A stretch of DNA of 64,000 nt from SW132 sp038150125 (lineage in GTDB: Bacteria; Bacteroidota; Rhodothermia; Balneolales; Balneolaceae): NCBI RefSeq assembly GCF_038150125.1, contig NZ_JBBVMF010000001.1:248001-312000 (forward strand). The letters are read 5' to 3'. Below, piece by piece: positions 52,998 through 62,242 of this stretch (position 1 is the first letter of the stretch; each line of letters starts with the position of its first letter). The position numbers and the translations under genes are program-made. The notes under the pieces were generated by a model. It did no database searches, had not been told where the DNA came from, and was given only the letters and a program-made list of their open reading frames with translations.

Positions 52998-53394
52998 GAT
53001 AATGATTATCAATTTCTGCTATCCTGAAATGGAATATATAGGCCATAAGCCTGACGTTATTCAACCTAAGGCACTCTCGCCCCAAGTATATTTGATGTGT
53101 GCAGATCGGTCAGGCTGCCCCATTGGAAAAGCCTGAAAAAGAGGATACTTACTCTGCATATTATCTTACTGCTCACTATGACCTTACAAGCCGACTAAAT
53201 GATTTTGATAAAATTCAGCCTGCCCTATTGAATAACTCCTTATTAACCTGGAGCGAGTGCCCCAGGCTGAGTTCTTACAGGCTTGCAGCCTTAAAATTGG
53301 TGCTGTTAAAAAATTATCCCTCCATGCCTCGATTTGTCAAAAACTCATCCGCTGACCGTATCAACAAATAACAAATACACCAATCACTAATCAC

Positions 53395-54555
53395 CTAATT
53401 ATCCAATATCCGAATCAGCTCACCACTTTCGTGATCGGTGAGAATATATAGGTATCCATCCGGACCCTGCGCCACGCTCCTCACCCGCTTACCGATGGGT
53501 ATAGATTCTTCACCTGCAACCTCTTCCCCATCGAGTATAATTCGGCGCACCTGTTCACCAACCAGTCCGCCGCTAAACAGATCTCCCTTCCAGCCGGGGT
53601 ATTGGTCACCTGTATAGAACGCAAGGCCGCTTGGTGCTTGTGAGGGCGTCCAAACTACTTTAGGATCCGCCATTCCAGGCATCGATGTCTCATCAGAAAT
53701 TCTAAGGTAGTGGTATTCCCTGCTGTAGGTAACTTCCGGCCAGCCATAATTTCCACCGGCTTCCAGCAGATTAAGCTCGTCGCCGCCTTTTGACCCGTGT
53801 TCATTCGCCCAAATACGTCCGCTGTCAGGATCCCTGGTGATTCCCTGGATGTTTCGGTGACCAAGCGACCAGATCTCCGGCAGTGCTCCCTCCTGGTCTA
53901 AAAACGGGTTGCCGGGTGCCGGACCACCGGTATCGGTAAGCCGCAAGACTTTGCCCAGATGGCTGTCCAGCTGCTGAGCCTGCTCCCGTATCCAGTCTCC
54001 CTCAAATCGAATGTAGTTTCCACCATCACCGAGTGTGAGCAGAAATGTCCGGTCCGGCAGCCATTGCATCCTGGATCCAAAGTGCTGATCATCTGATTTA
54101 TCATCAGACACACGAAAGATCTCTTCGAACTCTGTGAGTTCCATTCCTTCCAATTTTCCCCGGCCAACAGTTGTTCGGTTTGCATCTTCTGTACCGGTTG
54201 AATAGGTAAGATACACATACCGGTTGTCAGCAAATTCCGGGTGAAGAGTCACATCAAGCAGACCGCCCTGCCCACTGATAAACATATCGGGAAGGCCCGC
54301 TATTGAATCTTCTGAAAGCACACCATTTTCAACCTTCCGCAACCGGCCGGTCTTCTCTGTAATCAGCATATGACCTTTCTCGCCCGGCAGCCAAACCATC
54401 GCCCATGGGTAAGTAAGTCGATCAAGTACAACCTCAGTAGTCCAGCCTTCAGCTTCCGGAGCATCTGCAGAGAGTGGTACCGGTCCTTTGGGCATAGTGC
54501 ATGCACTCATCAATAAAATGACTGGAAACAGTGACAGCGTAAGTTTTTTTATCAT
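53395..54555 (-). CDS. PQQ-dependent sugar dehydrogenase (Glucose/sorbosone-type)
   Basis: A 386-residue six-bladed beta-propeller. A lipoprotein signal (lipobox M-S-A-C at Cys19) directs it to the envelope. The family motifs are L-I-T-E-K-T-G-R-L, G-Q-G-G-L-L-D-V-T-L-H-P-E-F, Y-L-T-Y-S, G-D-G-G-N, S-L-G-H-R-N-I-Q-G-I and N-E-H-G-S-K-G-G-D-E-L-N. It oxidises aldose sugars outside the cytoplasm when loaded with PQQ. It is a single-gene unit; no pqq biosynthesis genes are in the window. Confidence 0.93.
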   Translation of the reverse strand: MIKKLTLSLFPVILLMSACTMPKGPVPLSADAPEAEGWTTEVVLDRLTYPWAMVWLPGEKGHMLITEKTGRLRKVENGVLSEDSIAGLPDMFISGQGGLLDVTLHPEFADNRYVYLTYSTGTEDANRTTVGRGKLEGMELTEFEEIFRVSDDKSDDQHFGSRMQWLPDRTFLLTLGDGGNYIRFEGDWIREQAQQLDSHLGKVLRLTDTGGPAPGNPFLDQEGALPEIWSLGHRNIQGITRDPDSGRIWANEHGSKGGDELNLLEAGGNYGWPEVTYSREYHYLRISDETSMPGMADPKVVWTPSQAPSGLAFYTGDQYPGWKGDLFSGGLVGEQVRRIILDGEEVAGEESIPIGKRVRSVAQGPDGYLYILTDHESGELIRILDN

Positions 54556-54773
54556 GAGAGTCAGTTATTTACAATAGAGGTATCAAGGTTTCGTTTTAAA
54601 GTCGGCTCTTTCCCGAAAAATAAACCATTCATCTATTCTGGATGCAGGGCCTATTTGATCAAATGTACAAATAGTAGAATCAATCACCGAACAATGTTAG
54701 TAAAGACAGAGTTGGTGAAATCGGTTCCTTCCCTGTATTTTCAATAAAGCTAATTTTTTATCTAAAAACGTCT

Positions 54774-55604
54774 ATGCCTACGCCCGGAACCTATCAAACC
54801 GCAACCTTACAGCTAAAGCAGCCAAACGGATATCTGCTTAAGTTCGAGAGCGGAGAAACAATTTTTATGCCTTTCGAAGAAGCAACACGAGATCTCACAC
54901 CCGGAGAGGGAATTGAAATCTATATTTACCAGGACAACGAGGGCCGGAATACTGCCACCATGCACACCCCGACCATTGAGCTCAATCAAATAGAGCTGCT
55001 CGAGGTAAAGGCTGTCACTGAACACGGTGCCTTTATGGACTGGGGGATCAGCAAGGATTTGTTTGTGCCGTTCAGCGAACAGAGCAACCGCATGATGGAG
55101 GGACGAAAAAATCTGATCTACCTGTATATCGATCAAAAATCAGAACGGTTGACCGGGACTACAAAAATTGAGCGATACCTGACGGAATCACCACTGACCG
55201 TTGAGGAGAAGGAGAAAGTGGATCTTATCATTTGGAATAAAAGTGATTTGGGCCGAAATGTAATCATTAATCAACAACATGAAGGACTGATCTACGAAGA
55301 TGATATATTCCAAAACCTGAGGTATGGTGAAAAGCGTACTGGCTACATCAAACAGATCCGGCCGGACAACAAAATTGATGTCACCCTCAGGCCGTTTGGT
55401 TACAAAAAGGTGGAACCCAATGCCGATCACATCTATGAACTTCTGCAAAAGAGTAATGGATATCTGAACCTGCATGACAAAAGTGATCCGAATGAAATCC
55501 GTGCACGCCTCGAAATGAGCAAAAAGACGTTTAAACAGGCAATTGGCAAACTCTATAAAAATGATATGATCCGCATAGAAGACGACGGTATCTATTTACG
55601 ATAA
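54774..55604 (+). CDS. CvfB-like S1 RNA-binding protein
   Basis: A 276-residue protein with tandem S1-type OB folds and a C-terminal winged helix. L-L-E-V-K-A-V-T-E-H-G-A-F-M-D-W-G-I-S-K-D-L-F-V-P-F-S-E-Q is an S1 domain as in CvfB/YitL. A third OB-like part carries R-T-G-Y-I-K-Q-I-R-P-D-N-K-I-D-V-T-L-R-P. The C-terminal helices (ARLEMSKKTFKQAIGKLYKNDMI) resemble the winged helix of CvfB. The family binds RNA and affects virulence-gene or growth regulation in Gram-positives; the role here is unknown. Confidence 0.88.
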   Translation: MPTPGTYQTATLQLKQPNGYLLKFESGETIFMPFEEATRDLTPGEGIEIYIYQDNEGRNTATMHTPTIELNQIELLEVKAVTEHGAFMDWGISKDLFVPFSEQSNRMMEGRKNLIYLYIDQKSERLTGTTKIERYLTESPLTVEEKEKVDLIIWNKSDLGRNVIINQQHEGLIYEDDIFQNLRYGEKRTGYIKQIRPDNKIDVTLRPFGYKKVEPNADHIYELLQKSNGYLNLHDKSDPNEIRARLEMSKKTFKQAIGKLYKNDMIRIEDDGIYLR

Positions 55605-55697
55605 TGTTATTTAAATGAACTACCTCGGCGCAGAGACCACGAGGTATCAACTTAAAATTCATAATTTTTCAAAAAAAGTATGAGCTTTTTGGAAAGT

Positions 55698-55822
55698 GTC
55701 CCCCTTTGAAGGGGGCAATGGGGGATGATCCTTTGTGCTTCAGAATCAACACTTGGTCGAATTTAAGACTCAGATAGTCATCCCCCAGCTCACTCCGTTC
55801 GCTTCCCCCTTCAAAGGGGGAC
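55698..55822. repeat. GTCCCCC-type palindromic repeat
   Basis: A 125-bp element. GTCCCCCTTTGAAGGGGG near the left end and CCCCCTTCAAAGGGGGAC at the right end are inverted copies, and GGGGGATGA/TCATCCCCC pair inside. It lies between the CvfB-like and GNAT-nitrilase genes and has the form common in Bacteroidota intergenic DNA. Confidence 0.8.
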
Positions 55823-55886
55823 TTTTATCTTTTTCCGACCCAGAGGGTCGGGGAATTAAACCACTTATGATTAAAAAATCCCACTC

Positions 55887-57416
55887 ATGGCTTCATACGA
55901 TAAAGTTGAACTTGAATACCTGACGCCCGACCTCTACCCAAAACTGAAGGAGCTTATGCTCACCTGCTACCCAAAAGTGGGTGATGCAGCCTGGAATAGA
56001 AAGCAGGTAGAAACTCTGATTGACAGATTTCCAAAAGGTCAGATTGTAGTCATGGTGGATGGCGTGATGGCCGGTGCTGCACTGTCCATTCTTATCAAGT
56101 ACGACAGGTTTGATGAAAAGCATACCTACATCGAAATGACGGCCAACGATACCTTTGATACGCATACGTCGGAGGGAGATACGATTTACGGTCTTGATAT
56201 GATGGTGCACCCTGAGTACCGCGGGTTGCGTCTCGGCCGGCGAATGTACGATTACAGAAAAGAGCTATGCGAAGAGATGAACCTGAAAGGAATTGTGCTC
56301 GGCGGGCGGCTTCCTAACTACCATAAACACCAGGACGAGCTCACGCCAAAGCAGTACATACAGAAAGTAAAGAAAAAGGAGGTATACGATCCGGTACTCA
56401 GCTTTCAGCTGTCGAATGATTTTCACGTTAAACGGCTGGCCCGTCACTACCTGCCCGAAGATGAAGCCTCACAAGGACTGGCCGCACTGCTTGAGTGGAC
56501 CAATATTTATTATGAGAAGCCGGAAAAAGAGCCCTCAATCAGCTCAGAAAAATCTGTAGTCAGAATGGGGCTCGTTCAGTGGCAGATGCGTCCTTATAAT
56601 GGATTCAACGATCTTGTGGAACAGATTGAGTATTTTGTGGATGCAGTATCAGGTTACAATGCAGATTTTCTGCTCTTCCCCGAGTACGTGAACGCTCCGC
56701 TGATGGCAGAATATAATCACCTTACAGAAGCTGCATCCATCAGAAAGCTTGCTGATTACACCGATCGACTGAGGGATACGTTCTCTGAATTCGCTGTTTC
56801 TTACAACATCAACATTATTACAGGAAGCATGCCGGAAGTACGAGATGACGGACTCTATAATGTAGGGCATCTCTGTAAGCGTAACGGCGAAGTTGAAAAA
56901 TATGAGAAAATCCATGTTACACCCGACGAGAAAAAAGCCTGGGGAATGAATGGCGGAAATACTATCAAAACGTACGAGACAGATGCGGGACGAATTGGAA
57001 TCCTGATCTGCTACGATGTTGAATTTCCTGAGCTGACGCGATTGCTTGCCTATGAAGGCCTGGACATTCTTTTTGTCCCGTTCATGACGGATACCCAGAA
57101 TGGATATTCCAGGGTTCGGAACTGTGCGATGGCACGAGCTATTGAGAATGAGTGCTATGTGGCTGTTGCCGGCAGCGTAGGGAACCTTCCAAAAGTCCAT
57201 AATATGGATATTCAATACGGTCAGTCGGTCGTGTTTACACCGTGTGATTTTGCATTTCCTACGACCGGTATTAAAACGGAAGCAACACCAAACACAGAAA
57301 TGATGTTGATTGCTGATGTGGATCTCGACCTTCTAAAAGAACTCCACGTTCAGGGAAGTGTTCGAATTCTTAAAGACCGTCGAACTGACCTTTACGATTT
57401 GATCAAAAAAACTTAA
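55887..57416 (+). CDS. GNAT acetyltransferase-carbon-nitrogen hydrolase fusion
   Basis: A 509-residue two-domain protein. Residues ~5-190 are a GNAT acetyltransferase (VHPEYRGLRLGRRMYD is the acetyl-CoA loop). Residues ~225-500 are a nitrilase-superfamily amidase: Glu in L-F-P-E-Y, Lys in Y-E-K-I-H, Cys375 in L-I-C-Y-D-V-E-F, all catalytic. This fused form is known in Bacteroidota and other phyla, but its substrate has not been fixed to my knowledge. The start ATG at 55887 gives the usual short lead. Confidence 0.9.
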   Translation: MASYDKVELEYLTPDLYPKLKELMLTCYPKVGDAAWNRKQVETLIDRFPKGQIVVMVDGVMAGAALSILIKYDRFDEKHTYIEMTANDTFDTHTSEGDTIYGLDMMVHPEYRGLRLGRRMYDYRKELCEEMNLKGIVLGGRLPNYHKHQDELTPKQYIQKVKKKEVYDPVLSFQLSNDFHVKRLARHYLPEDEASQGLAALLEWTNIYYEKPEKEPSISSEKSVVRMGLVQWQMRPYNGFNDLVEQIEYFVDAVSGYNADFLLFPEYVNAPLMAEYNHLTEAASIRKLADYTDRLRDTFSEFAVSYNINIITGSMPEVRDDGLYNVGHLCKRNGEVEKYEKIHVTPDEKKAWGMNGGNTIKTYETDAGRIGILICYDVEFPELTRLLAYEGLDILFVPFMTDTQNGYSRVRNCAMARAIENECYVAVAGSVGNLPKVHNMDIQYGQSVVFTPCDFAFPTTGIKTEATPNTEMMLIADVDLDLLKELHVQGSVRILKDRRTDLYDLIKKT

Positions 57417-57580
57417 ATGAGTCTATTCTGAAATCATCCGGAAACACCTCTTACCAATCACTTGCCGATTAGTGGTGTAAATCATTTGATGCCAGCAGTA
57501 TGGAAACATTACTGTACTTGTATTTGTTACTTTTATACAGAGATGTATTAATTTGAATTGATCAAACAGAGGTGCAAGAC

Positions 57581-57892
57581 ATGTCAATAATTCAAAAAAG
57601 TGATCTTAAATACGATTATAACTGGTCAACGAGTCCAGCCTCAAAATCGCGAAAGTTCACCACCGAGAGTGAGAGTAAAAGTGAGTTGTTCAGTCCTAAT
57701 GAAGGTGAAAATGTTCTCTCATTTATTAATGAATATGCCGATATGCACGATATAGTTACTAAAGAAGAAGCACTGAGAATTGAGCGGCTTCTCCATGAAA
57801 AACTTGAAGAAGAGAATATAACCAGAGACGAGGCAAGGAAATGGCTTGATGAATACCTGAAATCAAACCAACCTCAGAAATCTAACTCATAG
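57581..57892 (+). CDS. Hypothetical acidic protein (103 aa)
   Basis: A 103-residue charged protein. The first 45 residues are low in structure (polar, Ser-rich), the rest is helical with a repeat of Glu and Lys (TKEEALRIERLLHEKLEEENITRDEARKWLDEYL). No family is recognised. AGAGGTG lies eight bases before the ATG at 57581, which decides the start over a GTG at 57572. It is followed by a hairpin terminator shared with the converging lipoprotein gene. Confidence 0.6.
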   Translation: MSIIQKSDLKYDYNWSTSPASKSRKFTTESESKSELFSPNEGENVLSFINEYADMHDIVTKEEALRIERLLHEKLEEENITRDEARKWLDEYLKSNQPQKSNS

Positions 57893-57943
57893 TAATTTTT
57901 GACAATTATAATTTCTGAATACAAATAAGGCAACAAATATAGG

Positions 57944-58007
57944 AAAACCCTGATAGTGATCACTGCACTCACTTACCGTACAGTTATCATCGACTATCAG
58001 GGTTTTT
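57944..58007. terminator. Bidirectional hairpin terminator
   Basis: AAAACCCTGATAGT (57944-57957) pairs with ACTATCAGGGTTTT (57993-58006) over a 35-base loop, with T residues at both outer edges. It stands between two converging genes. Confidence 0.75.
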
Positions 58008-58074
58008 AAATCAGAGTTCTTATTTGCGAACCTTTTTTATTTCAGATGCCTGTAAGGCTAAGACTTGTATTATC

Positions 58075-58857
58075 TTAGCTACACGCCGTTTCAGCAAAAG
58101 ACTCATCCCAGCAACGGCGGTCTTCTCCTTCCCGGTCGATGTATCCTGCTTTGGTTTCAGAATTCCAATAAAGAACCAGGTCATTGGAAGAAAATCCAGT
58201 GTATTCGAGAGTGTTATCAGCACCATTTCGCACATATTCTATTTGCTGATTGATACTTCCATCAGTATCTCTGAATATAGATGTAAACGATGATTCTGTT
58301 TCGCTAATCACATCCCACTGGTATTCAAGAATCGGTTGATCGCTACTGTTTGGCGAAAAGTAACGCCAGTTTCCACTATTCCCGTTTTCTGATATAAATC
58401 CTGACAGAAATTGAAATTCGGCAACTGATTCACCGTTAAAAGTGCCACTGATAAAGATATTCCATTGAAAACCATCCTGAAGTTGTTCTGCAGTTGTTCG
58501 GACTGACACATCAACACCGTTTTCGTTTGAAGAAAATGACCAGGTCCATGTACCATCCTGAAAATCAGCGTCACGTGAGCGCGTAAATTCTAAATAGGAT
58601 TGTCCCAGTGCAGTACCCCCATTTATTTGTGCTGATGCAGTTTGAGCCAATATTGCCGCTTCATTGAAAAGGGCGAACTCTTCGCCAACCGGGTTGTTAT
58701 TTTCGAATACGGATTTATTAATTTCAGCGGGAATGGCTTCCGGAACATCTGGCGGATCAGTTTGACCTGTATTTGTGGAGGAGTCATCTCCACAGCCAGC
58801 CAATACAAAGAGTAGAATAAGGCTTAAGTAGCTTGAAGATTTAAAGTACGCGTTCAT
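58075..58857 (-). CDS. Predicted lipoprotein, function unknown
   Basis: A 260-residue envelope lipoprotein: hydrophobic leader, lipobox A-G-C at Cys22, then a Ser/Thr/Pro-rich linker and a beta-rich domain with repeated W/F strands (GTWTWSFSSNENG, FQWNIFISGTF, NWRYFSP). Two cysteines near the end (RRCWDESFAETACS) may form a disulfide. No family is recognised. It lies between a terminator and the sigma-factor gene. Confidence 0.7.
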   Translation of the reverse strand: MNAYFKSSSYLSLILLFVLAGCGDDSSTNTGQTDPPDVPEAIPAEINKSVFENNNPVGEEFALFNEAAILAQTASAQINGGTALGQSYLEFTRSRDADFQDGTWTWSFSSNENGVDVSVRTTAEQLQDGFQWNIFISGTFNGESVAEFQFLSGFISENGNSGNWRYFSPNSSDQPILEYQWDVISETESSFTSIFRDTDGSINQQIEYVRNGADNTLEYTGFSSNDLVLYWNSETKAGYIDREGEDRRCWDESFAETACS

Positions 58858-59068
58858 TTGTAGAGTGTTTTAGAGTTTAAAATTATTAGCTTGATTGAGA
58901 TTTTTACTATCTGAAGGGGATTTTGAAAATCCATCTTGAAATGATACTCTTTTCAAAAAAAGTTTCAACGAGTGATTCTTTAAAAGAGGAATTCAACTTC
59001 TTGTATTCTGACTACAAGATCAATCATAGACTAGTTCATTGAATTGAAATAGTCCATGATTAAAGTCC

Positions 59069-59698
59069 TTAAAATTTGTGCTTTTTATCCTTCAGAGCTT
59101 TATATAGCATTTCCCGAGCTCTGAAAATATGGGCTTTAACTGTGCCAAGCGGTAAATCTAATTTATCGGCAATTTCCTGGTAGCTCAGCTCTTCAATATG
59201 TCGCATTTGAATTACCTGCCGGTATTTTTCGGGCAGATTATCTATCGCATGAGTAATGATTTTTTTACGCTGCTTGCGAATAATTGCACGGTCGGTTTCA
59301 GCCTGTTCATCAGGAAGCTCAAACGACATCTCACCCTCCCGGGTTTTAATCGGTTTATCGATTGAGGTTGTCTTCAATTTCTTCTTTCGCAGGTAATCAA
59401 TCGTATGATTTGTGGTGATACGATACAGCCAGGTTGAGAATGCATAACTTGAATTATAGGATTCAAGATTTTTAAACGCCTTAATAAACGCTTCCTGTAC
59501 AAGGTCTTCCACCTGTTCGGACTCTTTCACCATCTTCCTTACATGGTACTCAAGCGGCCGCCTGTATTTTTCTGTTAACTGCTGATATGCCCGTTGATCA
59601 CCTTCAAGGGCTTTCTTAACGTACTTTTCATCCTGCAAGCTGCTCTGGGATGCATCTTCTCGCCTGGATTCGTTTTCTGAATCTGGATTTGAACTCAT
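59069..59698 (-). CDS. ECF-type RNA polymerase sigma factor
   Basis: A 209-residue sigma-70 family factor. Region 2 (residues ~35-105) has V-E-D-L-V-Q-E-A-F-I-K-A-F and S-T-W-L-Y-R-I-T-T-N-H-T-I-D-Y-L-R-K; region 4 (~150-205) has L-P-E-K-Y-R-Q-V-I-Q-M-R-H-I-E-E-L-S-Y-Q-E-I-A and G-T-V-K-A-H-I-F-R-A-R-E. It lacks region 3, as ECF factors do. The first ~25 residues are acidic. No anti-sigma gene is adjacent; the divergent barrel gene may be a target. Confidence 0.92.
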   Translation of the reverse strand: MSSNPDSENESRREDASQSSLQDEKYVKKALEGDQRAYQQLTEKYRRPLEYHVRKMVKESEQVEDLVQEAFIKAFKNLESYNSSYAFSTWLYRITTNHTIDYLRKKKLKTTSIDKPIKTREGEMSFELPDEQAETDRAIIRKQRKKIITHAIDNLPEKYRQVIQMRHIEELSYQEIADKLDLPLGTVKAHIFRAREMLYKALKDKKHKF

Positions 59699-59805
59699 TT
59701 AAAAATAAAAATAATTTCGTGACACATATATCAAAAGACATACGCATTAAAAGCAAATGGCTATTATAACTAATTTAAAAACTAAACTAACATAAGAATA
59801 GCACT

Positions 59806-60348
59806 ATGAAAAAACTACTCACGATTCTAATTGTAACCACGACAATTTTCACTACCTCATCATTATTTAATTTCGCATCTGCCCAAACTGAAGAAGGTGA
59901 CATTAAAATCGGTGCCGGGCTGGCTTTTGGGTCTGGAGTAGCAGCCGGATCTTTAGATAATGATTTAGGAATTCGAGTTGACGGTTACTACACACTCAAA
60001 CCGGAGATTCGTGTCGGTGGTGATTTCACTTTTTATTTTCCCAAAAGTGAAGGAGACTTTGAATTAACAGTCTGGGAATTAAATTTCAACGGTAATTATA
60101 TATTTCTCGAAGAAGATGGTTTGATGGCCTACGGTATCGGAGGAATAAATATTACAGGATTTTCTCAAGAATTTCCTACGGGTAGTGGCGTAAATTCTTC
60201 CAGTGATTCTGAATTTGGCCTTAACCTCGGTGCCGGCCTTGAATACGTACTCGACTTTGCCGACTTCTTTGCTGAAGTTAAATTAGGTGGTCTCGGTGGA
60301 GATGCCGATCAGTTTGTATTGGGCGCAGGCCTCCGATTTCCTATTTGA
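59806..60348 (+). CDS. Outer-membrane beta-barrel protein
   Basis: A 180-residue protein. A signal peptide (cleavage near SAQT, ~residue 27) is followed by eight to ten predicted strands (GAGLAFGSGV, RVDGYYTLKPEIRVGGDFTFYF, ...GAGLRFPI), ending in a barrel-like strand. Similar to OmpX/PF13505-type porin-like proteins. It is divergent from the sigma-factor gene with 107 bases between. A terminator follows. Confidence 0.8.
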   Translation: MKKLLTILIVTTTIFTTSSLFNFASAQTEEGDIKIGAGLAFGSGVAAGSLDNDLGIRVDGYYTLKPEIRVGGDFTFYFPKSEGDFELTVWELNFNGNYIFLEEDGLMAYGIGGINITGFSQEFPTGSGVNSSSDSEFGLNLGAGLEYVLDFADFFAEVKLGGLGGDADQFVLGAGLRFPI

Positions 60349-60374
60349 GCTAATCACTCAACCTATCAAGACAG

Positions 60375-60409
60375 AAAAAGGCGTTCCGTTAATTCGGGCG
60401 CCTTTTTTT
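60375..60409 (+). terminator. Rho-independent terminator after the barrel gene
   Basis: AAAAAGGCG pairs with CGCCTTTTTTT at the end, 26 bases after the stop codon at 60348, with a loop of about 15 bases and a T run. Confidence 0.8.
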
Positions 60410-60474
60410 ATTTGATTACCCAAGCACAACTGGGATAGGATTTAGATGTGCATTAGATGTGCATGATTCATACG

Positions 60475-61395
60475 TTAATCGTCCAACAGAATACCATGGC
60501 GAATTCCACCGGTTGACACAACAACCTCATTATGCCCTGTCCACGTCATAAATTCTGAGAGGATCAACAGTCCGCCAGTTATCACATCTCCCCTGCCTTT
60601 TAAAAATTTGGGATATTTTTTCTCAATTTCAGCTGCTTTAAGATTCTGGAACTCCTCGATTATCTGGTCAATAAAATCACGGCTGCAGCGATGCCCGTTA
60701 ATTTTTTCAGTATTGTAGATATCCAGCCCCAAATCAATGCCGGCCATAGACGTAACGGTGCCTGCTACACCTATCAATTGGTCAAATGAAATTGGATTGC
60801 CGGACCAATCTGTCAGCATTCGTTTTACTTCACGTCTGGCAGACTTAATTTCATCATCTGTTGGCGGATCCTGTTTCAAAAAACGTTCTGTAAAACGGAC
60901 GCTTCCCATATTCAGTGACACGGAATTCTTCAGGCTTGTTCCAACTCCACGGGCAATTTCTGTACTGCCGCCACCTATATCAAGCACGATGATTTCCGAA
61001 TTGCTGCCGGGATTCTCAATTACAGACAAGGCTCCTTTATACGTTACCCAGGCTTCATCATCACCCGACAAAAGTCTGACGGTCCAGCCGGTTTCGCTTT
61101 TAATGCGTCTGAGAAACTCCTGTCTGTTCGATGCATCCCTGACTGCACTTGTCGCAGTTACAATTGTATCAGATGATATCGAATTGTAATTTTCATCGAG
61201 ATATGTTTTATAAGAGTTCAGCACATCCAACACCCGTTGCTGGGCTGCTTCTGAAAGCGCACCGGATTGGTCGACCCCCTGTCCCAGCCGTGGAATATTT
61301 TGTTCTTCATGTAACACGTCGATATTACCATCTGAACAGTCCGCTACAAGAAGCAAAACAGAATTGGTACCTATATCTATCGAAGAACGTATCAT
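60475..61395 (-). CDS. Ppx/GppA exopolyphosphatase family protein
   Basis: A 306-residue ASKHA-fold phosphatase. The phosphate-1 motif I-D-I-G-T-N-S-V-L-L-L is at the N-terminus, and L-D-I-G-G-G-S-T-E-I at ~142 is phosphate-2; Glu in T-S-A-V-R-D-A is also typical. It is the short, single-module form of Ppx/GppA. It hydrolyses polyphosphate or pppGpp. It is the last gene of the minus-strand operon, starting seven bases after prmA. Confidence 0.92.
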   Translation of the reverse strand: MIRSSIDIGTNSVLLLVADCSDGNIDVLHEEQNIPRLGQGVDQSGALSEAAQQRVLDVLNSYKTYLDENYNSISSDTIVTATSAVRDASNRQEFLRRIKSETGWTVRLLSGDDEAWVTYKGALSVIENPGSNSEIIVLDIGGGSTEIARGVGTSLKNSVSLNMGSVRFTERFLKQDPPTDDEIKSARREVKRMLTDWSGNPISFDQLIGVAGTVTSMAGIDLGLDIYNTEKINGHRCSRDFIDQIIEEFQNLKAAEIEKKYPKFLKGRGDVITGGLLILSEFMTWTGHNEVVVSTGGIRHGILLDD

Positions 61396-61402
61396 TGTAT
61401 CT

Positions 61403-62242
61403 TTACTTCAAGATTTCAATCTGCAGAAGCATCCATTCGTCTTCCGTTTGTTTATCTGTCACAGTTACCGGATACTCACTGAGTTTTTGCATTACACTGT
61501 CTTCATCCGTTCTAAGCAGGCCCGACAGACAAAGTTTTCCATCACGATCCAGCAAGGAGATCATCTGATCAATAAACTCAAGAATAACGTTTCTGTTGAT
61601 GTTGGCCAGGATCAAATCGAAGGGCTGTTCGTCCTCGACGGTCTCAAAGCCGCCGAGCCTAATCGACAATCTGGAATCAACATTGTTGATCAGTGCATTT
61701 TCGGTGGCATTCTTTTCGCACCAAGGATCATAATCAAAACCAATAGCATGGGAAGCGCCCAGCTTGCAGGCAGCAATAGCGAGGATTCCCGTTCCGGTTC
61801 CTGCATCAAGTACGCGTTTCCCCTGGCACTTTATCTTACTTAGCTGCTGAAGCATCAACCGGGTTGTAGCATGGTAGCCTGTGCCAAACGACATTTTTGG
61901 ATCAATCTCGAGAAGGATTTGCTCCCCGTTTGGTTCTTTTTCAGACCACGTTGGCCGCACAAAAAAATCTCCTATCGTTTGCGGCTGAATGCTGGCCTCC
62001 CAGGATTCATTCCAGTTTTGCTCGGCAACTTCCGAAAATTCTACAAACTTAGCTCCGGGCAGTCTTGCAATCATCTGTTCGATACTTTCCCGGTTGGAAT
62101 CATTGAAACGCGGCTTTTCGACATATGCAATCAATTGGTTGCCAACCTGTTCAAACCCATAAAAATCCATATCCATCAGCTCTGCAATCACGTACTCCTG
62201 CGTCTCCTCAGGAACAGTTACAACTAACTTTAAATAGTTCAT
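61403..62242 (-). CDS. prmA: Ribosomal protein L11 methyltransferase
   Basis: A 279-residue SAM methyltransferase that trimethylates L11. The N-terminal substrate-recognition domain (~1-100) precedes the methyltransferase core with V-L-D-A-G-T-G-T-G-I-L-A-I and L-I-L-A-N-I-N-R-N, the PrmA form of the NPPY motif. It overlaps the M28 gene stop by four bases, so translation is coupled. Confidence 0.94.
   Translation of the reverse strand: MNYLKLVVTVPEETQEYVIAELMDMDFYGFEQVGNQLIAYVEKPRFNDSNRESIEQMIARLPGAKFVEFSEVAEQNWNESWEASIQPQTIGDFFVRPTWSEKEPNGEQILLEIDPKMSFGTGYHATTRLMLQQLSKIKCQGKRVLDAGTGTGILAIAACKLGASHAIGFDYDPWCEKNATENALINNVDSRLSIRLGGFETVEDEQPFDLILANINRNVILEFIDQMISLLDRDGKLCLSGLLRTDEDSVMQKLSEYPVTVTDKQTEDEWMLLQIEILK

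Noticed and set aside
53099..53371. 90-residue plus-strand ORF with GTG start
   Set aside because: No recognisable domain or ribosome site, and it lies in a gap next to a mobile element; it may be a remnant but I cannot support it.
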